DNA of 64,000 nt, from NCBI GenBank assembly GCA_002224055.1, contig AZLU01000002.1, positions 610,827 to 674,826 of the forward strand, given 5' to 3'. Source of the stretch: Pezizomycotina sp. ARF18. Lineage: Eukaryota > Ascomycota. The notes beneath the pieces were generated by a model that saw nothing but the letters and a program-made list of their open reading frames with translations, did not search any database and was not told the origin of the DNA. Made by a program: the position numbers and the translations under genes. The stretch's first letter is position 1. The number at the start of each line of letters is the position of its first letter. Of this stretch, positions 24,453-35,973 are shown piece by piece.

Positions 24453-26281
24453 GTGGTTGTGCTCTGTTTGTTGGAGGAACCTGTGGAAGATGGCAATGTA
24501 AAAGTAGTGGTGGATTTTTTTGCTCGTCCTAAACGGGCAAAGCTCCGTGAAAAGCTTCTTTCTGATTCCATTTATCATTTCTCTGACCAGAGGTCTTATC
24601 ATAAAATGGCACAAGGCGTTCCCATTGAACGCAAGTTCGCGTCTAATACCAATGTTTGCCCCTATTATATTATACCTCATTGTCTCGGCTTCATTCGATT
24701 GTTCACATTGGGAGCGCTCTAGTTAAAACAACTCCGTATCTAAAGACAAAGAAAATGTTTTCTTTGACGATTTTCTCACAGATTTCAGGTAGATTACGGA
24801 TACCAAACCAATTAACACATCAACTGGACTATATATATATATATTTATACAAGAGTGTAAAGTTTGGTCCGGCTCGATCTACCTCAGAATATGATTTCAT
24901 CGCCAGCTCTTAGCTTTCCCGATTCTTCCAGAGCCATATCAAACATCGCCGGCATTATTGTTTAACTCAAGAACATTCCTCTCTATTATGTCCCACTTCT
25001 ACTTCACCACTACCCATTTTATTAAAAAACTATGCATCCCCTTAAATATAATGACTACACGCCCTCCTATTTCTCAGCAGCAATTTATTAATACACTCCG
25101 ACGCGTCTTGTTCCCAAATAGTAGTATCAATCATCCTGCAAGAAAATTGATCCAAGCATTTCAGTTAAGCGCATCAACCCATTCCTTGGAAGAAGAACAT
25201 TTCAGTATGACTATTTTTTATAACGCTACTTGCCGCTAGCGAGATTCTATGCTAACTTGTGCCATCACTGCAGAGCTCTACTACGGCTCTATCTTCTGAT
25301 CTCCTCCACCCAGGTAGTATCTATACCGAACAGCTCTATATTTTTGTATTTATTCACGGAATAACGCACATATTTAGCAAACTCCTTACCGCTTACGTTC
25401 ATATAACGGAATAATTATTTAGCTTCACAGGTAGTATCACCTGTTCGTCTCTTATTCAGTCCCTAGACTAAGCAAGGGAGAGATCTATGTCGCTACCTCG
25501 TTATCCGTACGTGGTCCACACCGATTGCGATATGACCGAGACTAGCGTTTCTTTTGTGAACCATCTGAGTCGTTTTGCTCGAAAACTACTATGGGTTTAA
25601 CGCATCTCGCATGAAAACGTATGCCACCCGCCTAGCTGGCTCGCAGAGAGACTGGGTACGTGATCAATGTTTGGTTTTAGGGACATTCTTTTTTCTGCGC
25701 TGTGATCCGGTGGGCATAAGCTATTGGAACTTTCGAGACCCCAATCTGGGAATAGCTAGTTGACTAAACTGCCTTATCCACCCTGCTGAAGTGCTCGTAA
25801 ATATCATACTTGTCTGATGTTGCTTTAATCGTGCTTTGATTGGTTCCCTCTAGGATAAGTCCGAATATATATTGAACCGGCTGACCCTTTACCCCTTTTC
25901 CTCCTAATCTTTCAGTATATTCTAGAGAAACCTTTAAATAGAGATATGTGCCTGTAGCGTCATGTTATCAGACGTGTGGACGATGATATGGAACGTCATA
26001 CACTTATGTAGCAAGGCCGATCAACGTAGTCCTCAGAGCTAAATTGTAATCCTATATTGACTTTGATTGCGTGGCGCTCCTTACGTGGATTACCATGGCA
26101 TTACCGTTATTCCCCTTAATGACTCTTACTATCTTTTGGTCAGGACTCGCCTTTTGAGCTTGAGCTGAAGTATGTAGTGAAATATGTGTGTTTGTAAAAT
26201 GAGGTTGCACAACTCTTCTCGATGTTCTCGTTCTAATTTTCGGGTAAACTCATACAGTATCCCCAGCAGCTCCAACATAAC
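24453..26281. other. Intergenic, AT-rich
   Basis: No gene is supported. The stretch includes a short TA microsatellite near 24829-24846. The last bases (26282-26286, CACTC) are the left target-site copy of the retroelement. Confidence 0.5.
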
Positions 26282-26286
26282 CACTC

Positions 26287-26383
26287 TGTTGGGACACCAC
26301 CTCCGGTGTGTATATAAGGGAGCTCATTCCCCCTCAAGCACCTCAAATAGACATTAATCTACATCCACCTTAATGGTGTTCCA
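26287..26383 (+). repeat. 5' LTR, 97 bp
   Basis: It starts TGTTGGGACACC and ends GGTGTTCCA, with a TATATAA box about 25 bp in. It differs from the 3' LTR at about four substitutions and one single-base length difference. Two substitutions are TpA here against CpA in the other copy. Confidence 0.9.
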
Positions 26384-26597
26384 CAGGTTATAAGCCGGGG
26401 ACCTTTCCAGCTAGAATTTTATAAAATTTTTCGATTTTCATCCGATAATTTTATCCATATCTATTGTCGATAACTCGATACTACATATCTACCTATATAT
26501 CGGCGCTCCTCCTCGCATATTATATAAAGCTTGGCACGAACCTTAACTTCGGAATTTTACCTAATACCGCGGCGACGGAGTACCGTTAAGAATATAA

Positions 26598-26666
26598 TAC
26601 CCGTCGTCAGCCGTCGTTAGCTATCGTTTGCTATAGTTCGCGCCGTCGTTAGCTATCGTTCGCTAT
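26598..26666 (+). repeat. Two-copy imperfect tandem repeat inside the retroelement leader
   Basis: Two copies of a unit of about 36 bp containing GCCGTCGTTAGCTATCGTT lie between the primer site and the gag-like segment. The function is unknown. Confidence 0.65.
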
Positions 26667-28049
26667 CGCCGATTAAATTTTAATATAAAAGAGGACGTAC
26701 CTACCCCTGCCTATTATAATAAAATTTAATTACTAACTAATAGCTAATACCCCCCTTATACTATATTATAAAATAATTATAACGACGCATATTACACCTG
26801 CGAATAGGGTTAAGGCCCCGCCTTACCGAAGATAACTACCACTAATGGCATCAAGAGGCCCGAAATGTCCTTACCTTTGCCAGGTGCTGGGACATCGTCA
26901 CCGGCACTGAATAGCCATTACCGGCTACAGGCACCGGTGGGAGCAGAGGCACCGGTAGGAGCCGCCGCCGCGGAGGCCGTGCCAGCGCCGCCGCCGCCGC
27001 CGCCGCCGCGCCAGAACCAACGCCTGAACCCGCGCCGGATACCGCGCCGCTACCCGCCACCGACGCCACCGCGGACAGCTACGCCAACCGACGCCTCCGC
27101 GCGGCTATGCTAATTAACCTCTCTCTGTCGGCCGCCATCAAGCCACTACTAGCCGGTATAGATAACGACCCGCAAGTATAGTAGGATCTGCTAGTAGCTA
27201 CCTATAGTACTACCTCCGCGGCTACCGTCCTAGCTACTAAGGCGCGGTTTATAGCCGATACTATAACCTCTACCGATACCGTCCTTCAGTGGCACTACGC
27301 CTAAAAGGCTACTATAATACCCTAGCCTCCGCGCCTATACCGATTACTAACGACGATCTTAAGGTTAAATTTTTAATAGGCCTACCCACTAACCTCCGCG
27401 CCGGCCTTATATAGAGTAACGGTATAGCCAAATACACCTATACGGCCCTAGTTAATAAGGCTAATGCCCGCTACCGCGCGCGGGAAGGCACCGACGTAGG
27501 TACCGTAATAAATTTAGCGGTCGGTTACCTCTCGATACCGGGTCACTTAGTATCGAGGTTAATTATAGCTCGGTAAAATACCTAGGCCTATACCTAACCC
27601 GTAAACGGCTATAGCTACGCGCTAGTAACGTGCCCGTTCCCGCGGCTACCCCGCGCCGCGGGCCTTTTAAGAGCGCGCCTTCCGTTATAGTATCCGCGAT
27701 AGCCTACGCTCGCGGCTAGTATCGCTACGCTAGTCGATAATAATAATTTATATACGTTTTACTACCGAACTAATCATATCGAAGCCGAGTGCCTTAATAA
27801 AATACGAATTAAACGTCGTAGATGGCGCCGCCGAGCCCGTAAAGCTAAGCACCGACGTAAAAAGCACCCCAAAGTAAATATAATAATAACGTTAGCACTA
27901 GACGACTAAGAATGGGACGTAGAGTCAGAACTAGAGATGTTATAAGTATTACTTAGATCGGTGGGAGCGCAGACATGCATTTTGTATATAATTTATTATT
28001 ATTTTATTTGTAGAGTCCCGGCATCACCTATGCCGGGCCTCGGTGGGAG

Positions 28050-28147
28050 TGTTGGGACACCCACTCCGGTGTGTATATAAGGGAGCTCATTCCCCCTCAA
28101 GCACCTCAAATAGACATCAATCTACATCCACCTCAATGGTGTTCCCA
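28050..28147 (+). repeat. 3' LTR, 98 bp
   Basis: This is the direct repeat of 26287-26383. It starts TGTTGGGACACC, ends GGTGTTCCCA and is followed by the target duplication CACTC. Confidence 0.9.
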
Positions 28148-31100
28148 CACTCCACTAGGATTTAGTTTGGAGGTTTGTATCATGATCTCAGGATCGCAAT
28201 CGGCTCCACCATGGTTTGATGAGGGTCACCACAGAGATACAGACAAGGTATTTTTCGAGCTAAATTAGTTATAACTGGGGAATTTAATGGAGTATCTTGA
28301 GCGAGACTTGTTCGTTCTTCTACAAGAATGTAGAAGAATACACAAGACTATGCTTTGCGCTTCGTCGGAGGATCAACAGACTTCTACAGCAGAAATATTT
28401 ACGGACGCTTTACCTAGCTTGCACGCCCCCTTCGCCAGATCATCGTATATGCACTCACGCTGCAATTTAGAACGTATGTCCTTATAAGTGGGCCGTAGAC
28501 TTCATAATTTTGGCACTTGTATCCTCTTTTGCTTGCAATGGTCAGTCACTTTCGGCATAGAGTGGGATACAATCTACGCTGCTTTATAGTCCGAAGCCGG
28601 AAAGTTACACAGCACTGTCCCTAATCTCTACAGGCACAATTTTATGGACTGTATCTCCGCCACGTTACATTTATATTACGTCCCGGGTTGGTTCGGTTTA
28701 ACTTTTGTTCCATGTCGTTGCCGGGGGACAGGCGGGGAATTGGGATTCTATGTTTTAAAAATTTATCATCCCAGCCTTCAGAGCGTAAAAAAATAATAGG
28801 CTGGGTACGAGGACAACTTGAGGCTCACTTTACTACTTTCGCTCTTTCGCCATACACCGATTTGAATTCCACAGGACATATGCCACATGGAGGGAACGGA
28901 GCACGGCGTCAGCATCACGGTTTGTATCAGAGAGACACGTCCGCTCGGGTCAGTGGAGCAATCGTGCTAACTTCGCTACTAAATGTGTGATGAGCCGTGC
29001 TTGGCTAATACGGAGGTACACTTTGGAATTCTTCTATGAGTTCCAACGAAAGTAAACGCATATTTATCAATGTCGGTCGACGGAGGAATGAGGAGTCGTC
29101 AGATTATCGGATGTTCATGAGTGGAATGCGCGCGACAAAGGCGATTTATGAGAGGAGGCAGGGTGTATTTAAACTGTTAGGCGGCATTTATGGCTAATTC
29201 GGGATAGTTTTAGCAGTAAATATGGCCTGTGTGGGTCAAGGTTTCGACTTTGATAAAAGGAAGGAAAAAAGCCATAAGAAGATAAGTTACAGCGAGGAAT
29301 TATAGTGGAAGAGATATTTCGGGTTTTCAGTCGAGTAACTGTTGTTTGCTTCTAGTAGTGCCTTCGCTGGCATCTAAGCTTGGGAATATTTTTTTGCGTC
29401 GAAGTATCACATGTAATCTAGTGTACTTAACTACTTTCCGCTAATGATATCGCGAAGCCGTTTCGTCATATGAGCTTGTTTAAATCGTATCTAAAATCCC
29501 CGCCGTTGTGGACGTAGCAGTATCGTAGGCGATCCGACCATTATATTTGCCTAATTCTTATATTCCAACATCTAGCCCTTGGGATGTTTTATTCCAGATC
29601 CAGCTCCCCCTGGCTAAAATTAGTATGCATTCCAGTTGTCTCCTCCGTAGCTTCCAATTTGGTTTGCCTCATCTTTATAGACGGAGTGCAATGTTTCTAT
29701 TAGACAAGTTCTTGTAAACACTGTAGTTTATGTCACGAACAGCTTTTGGAGTCAATGGAAGTGATATACATTGGAAAGTTGACTACGCGTTTTATATCGT
29801 AGAACCGTGTCTGTCGCTATGTGGCCGAGTGGTAGCGCATGGTTCTGTGATGGTGGGATTTTTATCGGGTTGATTCGAGCTTCGAAAGTCTACGCTTCGG
29901 GAACACTTCTTTCTACGATTCTATAAGCTGCGATGGATATCAACAGCGATATCTTGAATCCACTTACTCGAATGTGGGCATAATTTCTATAGCACGGTCC
30001 TCGAGCAACTGAACGGCTCGAGCTATTGAATTTTGAATCTCAATACAGCTTTTTTTCTGTTGGGAAGTATGACGAGCAATCGCACTCTGCGGTCAGCTTA
30101 AGTCCCCCCTCCATAAATATGCGCATTGCTGCAAGCTGTGGGGTACCGAAACTCTGTCATTAACCCCGGCTCCGCCAGAATTTGGTAGCTTGGTCTATCT
30201 AGCCGATCCTACAGTCGTGTAAATATAATTATTGCCATATCTTGCAGAAAGCAATAGCAGCCGGAAAGCGTTGACTCTACATGCTTGCTTAGCCTTCTGC
30301 TTGCTTAGATTATACCTTCCACTCGATTTAAATGTTTGGCGGTGAACTCGTCGTTGTAGCAGCATGACACGTCACTATCGCCGTTATCGTGATGCGTTAT
30401 TTGCTTATAACCTCAAACTTGTGTGAATTTTGAATATTTCGCGTACGAAAGGAGCATGACCGAATGAAAAAACGTTTATTTATGGAAATTCCCGTTTCCT
30501 TCTACGAGCTTCGGTAGTAGGTGTATCACGATTAAATGCACCAATATCAGATAAGGAGAATCAGATAGCTCTCATGTTACCGTGTTTATATGAACGAGGC
30601 TAACAGAATACTACGACCGTTATACGTTATCAAGCGTGGATGTGCGTTTATTAAGTACTACAATCTATATAGGTGATACTCAATTCGTCTAAAAATCTTA
30701 GGATTATGCGGGGTACGTTCCTACGTCAAGACTAAGGCGATATCGAATGGGCGCGGTGAGTCCTGGAATCCTTCTCGCCTGCATTTATGTTAGATTCCCG
30801 ACTACGCCTCGAAAAACTCCTATCCGAGGCCGCCCTCAACACGAAATTTGTCAAAGCGCAAGAGGTTTGCTATCGCGCGCTTGGGTTTGCCTGTGATTAT
30901 CAACTCGGAAGCCATATATAGACTCCCCAGGTATTCTGAATGTAATAGAAACTGTGCGCGTTTCTACGGAAGTAACTTCCCCACATCAAGATCGAAATTC
31001 AATCAAGTCATATGTTTTGTGCGTTTGATACGGTCATCTGAATAAAACAGATTTCCTTTTAAAATGGGATCCCATTATGGCCATTTGTTCGTTATCGGTG

Positions 31101-31436
31101 ACGTCTCGCTTGAACGATCTTAGGCTAAGTAGCATTTCGGGAGCAAAAGGATGTTGGTGAGCTATCAAGGTTTTGGATTTTCTTCGCATTTCATCCCAAA
31201 ACGCGTGATACTCACTCCGAGTGTAGAACTTTTTTGTTTGACCTTGGAGATGTGCTTCAATATCTACGCACGATAAACTAGGTGGATGCTAGATCTAGAT
31301 CGCTTGCAAAATTGATTGTGGTTATCTGAAGCAATTATATTTAGATAATAACATTTGAGCGAAGGTCGTTTTGAAGTGCATGATACCTGCTTGTTGGTAA
31401 CAAACAAAAACCCATTTTGGAGTAGGTTTTTTTTTT

Positions 31437-31444
31437 ATTTTATT

Positions 31445-31528
<84 letters not shown>

Positions 31529-31532
31529 TATT
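31437..31532. repeat. Compound microsatellite (TTTA)n-(TTA)n
   Basis: About a dozen TTTA units are followed by about fifteen TTA units and a T run. The gradual change from TTTA to TTA is typical of replication slippage. Confidence 0.92.
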
Positions 31533-32519
31533 TTTTTTTTTTACCACTTGTAAGGCTAAAAAAAAAAAAAAAAAAGTGCGGCAAGTTTGTTTATCATGAA
31601 GATCCGCAATTACGTTTTCTTCCATCTCCTTCTATTCTTATTATCGTTAACTACTCGAGTATGCACTATCTAGCGAAACTTGCTGAAATACGGAGTTTTT
31701 TTTGTGTATTTTCACCTGGAAGTATTGACCGATTCCCTTTCGCTTAAACCATATTATTATTAGCCACAAAATCTGAAGGACAATATCGCTAAAAGTTTTT
31801 CAAGGACTGATATCGTATTGCTCTAAAGCATTCAGCACTACGATCTGTTTCTCATCCCTCTTTACACATATCGCAACGAATTAGATCACCTCTGACTCTT
31901 TACATGCGTACTGAAGTACCCCGTCAATCTTGCTTGATACACCATCTTGGCAACGGCTGCAGATTGATTGTGTGCGCCAAGTCGGTATATCGTCCGAACC
32001 GCGACGGAGCATTGCGACATGAGAATCGATTGATTGACAACTTCCCGACCAGTAGCCGTGCCCACGGGGAATTAATACCGTTGTCTCTGGCGAAAGAAAA
32101 GGGATAGTCGTCCCGCGACACTTTCCTGTATATTTTAGACCCCAAGTCCTAGGCCGAGAAAGCTTTTCAGACCTCCCTTCATGGAGGCTCCCGGACCCCG
32201 GCATATGGTCAAAACTTGACATTCGGAAGGCGGAAACGAATAAGGCGACAAATTAGAGTCCTGATATAGCTGGCGTCCGTTAAGCTTAAGGGAGTGGATC
32301 CATCCTCCTTTTAAAATGAGATTTCGCGACTTTCCAATCCTTTTTAGTGGTTAGTTCGCTTGTGGCTGAGATGGAAAAGGGAAAGTGTCAGCGAATCCAA
32401 CCAAGAGGAAGAAAAATATCAGGGGGTGAATAATAAATATGTATTGCTGTAGCAGATTATTAGTAGGCAGCTGGGCAATTCCTCCTCCATCTAATAAACC
32501 CGCCCATTCCCGCCCTTCG

Positions 32520-32569
32520 CTTCTCTTCTCTTCTTCTCTTTTTCTTTCTTTCTTCTCTTTCCTCTTTAT
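32520..32569 (+). promoter_or_regulatory. Pyrimidine-rich promoter tract of the GH72 gene
   Basis: An almost pure C/T stretch of 50 nt lies about 270 bp before the ATG, just after CCCGCC boxes (32500-32517). Such CT boxes mark promoters of highly expressed genes in filamentous fungi. The precise transcription start is not determined. Confidence 0.5.
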
Positions 32570-32834
32570 TGGTCACGATCTTTTGAATTTTTGTCGATTG
32601 ACGACAGTCGCTCCTTCTTTTGGATTATTTCCATTTCTTCTACCGGTTTCCGTCTCACTCCTTTGACGGATTTTATTTGTTCTGCCTTCTTGCAGGCTTT
32701 CCGTTCCTTTTCCGTTTTCTCCCCACCTCATAATCCATCAATCAATTCACGATCTCGTATTCGCGCGAATCTTCTTGGGTTTCACGACATAAAACAGCCA
32801 TCAGAAATCACAATCCACGAAAACATTTACAACC

Positions 32835-34375
32835 ATGCGAGTTTCAGCCACTCTCCTCGCCGCGGCGTTGGGCGCCACTGCCGTTTCGGCCATCGATACG
32901 ATTGTCACGAAAGGCAGGCATTTCTACAACAGCAAGACCAACGAGCCGTTCTTCGTAAGTAACATATATCGCGCTTGAGAAACTGTTGGAAGCGCGAAAC
33001 TAACGTGGTGCTCTTCTGCGCAGATCCGTGGTATCGATTACCAGCCTGGAGGTGCCGACAAAGTTAAGAGCGGAACAGATCCCCTGAGCGAGTGAGTTGA
33101 CCCTGAATATATATATATATTGGTGTCACTTGTAAGATCTAACCATTGCTCTTTATTTCAGCCCCGAGGCGTGCGCCCGCGATGTCTTCAACTTCCAGCA
33201 GCTCGGTCTGAACACGATCCGCGTCTACTCCGTCGACCCGCTCATCGACCACGACGAGTGCATGTCCATCCTCGCCGCCGCGGAATGTACCTCATCCTCG
33301 ACGTCAACACCCCCTCGACGGCCAGCACATCTTCTCCGCCGAGCCGTGGACCACCTACACCCCGACTACCTCCAGCACGTCTTCACCGTCATGGAAGTCT
33401 TCTCGGGCTATGACAACACGATGGCGTTCATCGCGGGCAACGAGATCATCTACCAGAACGTCTCCGCCGAGGTCTCCCCCGCTACGTCAAGGCCGTCGTT
33501 AGGGACATGAAGCAGTACATGAAGAACCACATCGACCGCCAGATCCCATCGGCTACGCCAGCGCCGACGTTCTGGATTACAGGTACTCCGTCCCCGCGTA
33601 CCTCTCCTGCGGACCCGAAGATGAGGCGATCGATTGGTTCGGCGTCAACTCGTACCAGTGGTGCGGTCACGCGGGTTACGTCGGTTCCGGATACGACGGC
33701 CTCGTCGCGGACTACCAGAACTTCTCCCTCCCGCTCTTCTTCACCGAGTTCGGCTGCAACAACATCCGCCCCCGCGTCTTCGACGAGATCCTCTCGCTGT
33801 TCTCGACCAACATGACGGGTGTCTTCTCGGTGGTTGCCTGTACGAGTACACCCAGGAGCCCGACGACTACGGCGTAGTACAGATCAAGTCCGACGGCGCC
33901 GCCGAGCAGCTCGGTGAATTCGACACCCTGAGGAACCAGTACTCCAAGGCCCCCACGCCGAAGATCCCATCCGACGCTACTTCCCCGCAGCGCGATACCG
34001 AGTGCGCCGGCCCGTTCCCAAATATCAACGGAAACACTTCACTCCCCGATACCCTCGGCGCCAAGTTTATCAAGAGCGGCATCCCGACCAGCGGGTGGAA
34101 GAAGGGCGCGCTCATGAGCTCCAGCAAGATCACGCTGCAGTCCAAATACGCCGTCGAAGACGCCTCCGGGGATAAATACAAGGATACTAAGGTTAAGGTT
34201 ACCGAGGCGTCGCGGAGACGGCGTCGTACACTAGCGCCGGCGGTAACTCGTCTTCTTCATCCGGTGGTAATGGGACGCACAAGAGCGCCGGTGTTAAGAC
34301 CGTCGGCGGATCTGGAGCGTTTTCTACGGCGCTTGCACGGTGACTATGCTCGTTGCTGCTTCGTTCATGCTTTAA
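32835..34375 (+). CDS. GPI-anchored 1,3-beta-glucanosyltransferase (GH72, Gel/Gas family)
   Basis: This enzyme elongates cell-wall beta-1,3-glucan by cutting a glucan chain and transferring it to another, at the plasma membrane and inner wall. The protein has about 445 residues. A signal peptide (MRVSATLLAAALGATAVSA) is followed by the GH72 barrel, with the acid/base Glu in AFIAGNEI (codon 33442-33444) and the nucleophile Glu in FFTEFGCN (codon 33746-33748). A Ser/Gly-rich linker and a C-terminal hydrophobic GPI signal (TMLVAASFML) end it. There is no CBM43 cysteine module, so it is Gel1-like. Introns: 32955-33023 and 33093-33161. About seven frame breaks occur. Each traced one lacks a single base in a C or G run (33287, 33311, 33480, 33548, 33830, 34341 regions), which suggests sequencing error in a working gene. 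The stop is TAA 34373-34375. Confidence 0.95.
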
Positions 34376-35973
34376 ACTAAAAGTATAATAAAACTTTGGA
34401 GGGAGAAGCAATGGCTGTTGGTTTTATAAACCTTTTTTTAACGGATTATTGGTTTTTTATTGATTGAAAAAGAATTATTGTAATTAATACTTTTATGGGT
34501 TTCGCTATGACTGCTTTTTGTTTTTTGACTGAATGTCCCGTTATGAAATACCAAGAGAAAAGATAACTGTTACTGCTATAATTTGTTTCGAATGAGGACT
34601 TGCAAGTGTTTTTGTCTGGAGTCAGTATGATTATACTAGGTAATAGTTAAAATGTGAAACAGCCTTCCCGAAGTATGATGGTGATAATATCTGAAGTGCT
34701 GAGCAATCCATTTGAGAGATTGTCTGCGATTTGAGCGTTTCTTCGCTAGAAGTGGATACAGATAGGAGGCCTGGTTCTATTCCATTCATACAAACTATTC
34801 TTCCGTGCTACGGCCCCGGCAGATAGATCCAGGATATATTAAAGCGTCTTGGTATTCAAAGGAAGAAAAAAGAGGAAAAAAAAAAGAGAAAGAAAATAGC
34901 CCCCATTAGGGGAGAGAATTCAGTATATTATTTTCATTTCAAACAGGTTTAATCCTAATCTACGGGGCTATTAACGTCCTCAAATCTAAGCTAAGTCTGG
35001 TATAAAAGTAAGCGCTGGTGCGGAAAAGGCTCGCTGGTTGGGGCATTCCTACCGAATCCTACGGCGTCTTTTTGATGGACGTCGAATTCGAAACCTAATG
35101 AGGGTTTTATTCTCATTATAGATATGTGTCTAGAGAAACCATAGCTTGTCTTCATATCTTCCTCCGTACTGAAAAGTTATAGGAATTATACGATCGATCC
35201 AAACCCAGGAAATTACACTCGCGGCTAAGGCTGATCCTTCCGCTGAACTATAAGATCGGTATCCGAACGGCCCAGTTCACCAACATCGTATGAATTTCCC
35301 AACAAGAGAAGGAGAGAGATTTGGAAAAGCCACAAGCTTTCACGGCTTTTGTTAGAACGGACTGGTTCTATAACCTCCACTCTCGCCAGAGACGACGATG
35401 GATAGCCATTTTATTCCAGCGAGACGCCAATTGGTAATAATTCAAGGTTGTAAACGAAGCCTCAAAGGAATCCAAGCGACAAATACCAGGAATCTGAGTG
35501 TATAAACGATTTTAATAAAATTATTATATTGTGATTATTCAGGTTTAGGACGCGGGGATTCTTACGATAGATCTAATATTATTTAGCTTATAGAAGATAC
35601 GTTTTCGCAATATGATTACACCGGCCTAATGTCCGGACATCAGATGGTCAGTGTTTTCTAGATTTAAATAATGTCATAAACGCATAAGATATTTCTTCTT
35701 TTTACCATTCTTGGGATCACTCTGTTCCTCTTCGTCATTCTGTTCCTCTTCGTCACTCTGTTCCGCTTCGTCCTCCGTTTCTCTTCGTCCCTCTGTTCCT
35801 CTTTGAAGTCCCATCCTTGCGGTGGACCTGGGTAATTGGCCAACGCCACCGTTTATCCATCTCACCCCTTGATCAATCTTTGGTCGGGAATCATTGCTCC
35901 CCCTTCTATTTTATGAGAAATTTCTAGATTTTCAAATTTAAACTCGAAAAAAGAAACCTTCCAGAACGATGCC
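34376..35973. other. Intergenic between convergent genes
   Basis: No gene is supported. This is the 3' flank of the GH72 gene and of the minus-strand NACHT-WD40 gene. It contains the minisatellite at 35718-35805. Confidence 0.5.
35718..35805. repeat. 18-bp minisatellite, five copies
   Basis: Units start at 35718, 35736, 35754, 35772 (17 bp) and 35789, with consensus CACTCTGTTCCTCTTCGT. Read on the minus strand in a 63-aa frame (35674-35865) the units encode an acidic hexapeptide, DEEEQS or DEEEQN, followed by a KNGKKKK tail. Another minus frame gives Lys/Arg-rich repeats. Whether it is coding is unknown. Confidence 0.85.

Larger units (their letters stand above)
26287..28147 (+). mobile_element. 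Short LTR retroelement fossil, probably Copia-like, non-autonomous
   Basis: A 1.86-kb element has two LTRs of 97 and 98 bp (TG...CA ends) flanked by a 5-bp target duplication CACTC (26282-26286 and 28148-28152). Just inside the 5' LTR, GGTTATAAGCC (26386-26396) resembles the complement of the initiator tRNA-Met anticodon arm, the half-tRNA primer used by Copia elements. A purine-rich tract (GGTGGGAG) abuts the 3' LTR. The LTRs carry a TATATAA box. The interior holds a GC-rich, Pro/Ala-rich gag-like segment from about 26860. It is too short for protease, integrase and reverse transcriptase, so the copy is non-autonomous and its coding part is broken in many places. The LTRs are about 95% identical, suggesting a fairly recent insertion. 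The interior is very rich in TpA, as after repeat-induced point mutation (RIP). Confidence 0.85.
28153..32834. other. Gene-poor region upstream of the GH72 gene
   Basis: No gene is supported over 4.7 kb; open frames are short and overlapping. The stretch contains a TTTA/TTA microsatellite (31437-31532), an 18-nt A run (31558-31575) and, at its right end, the promoter of the GH72 gene. Confidence 0.5.

Noticed and set aside
29821-29890. tRNA-like stretch with a D-arm-like GGCCGAGTGGTAGCGC and a GGGTTGATTCGA resembling a T arm
   Set aside because: Acceptor and T stems do not pair and no consistent anticodon arm can be drawn. At best it is a decayed tRNA relic.
33634-34380. 248-residue frame within the GH72 gene starting with Arg/Pro-rich sequence
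   Set aside because: The first third is out-of-frame GH72. The later part is the true GH72 tail after frame breaks, so it is not a separate gene.
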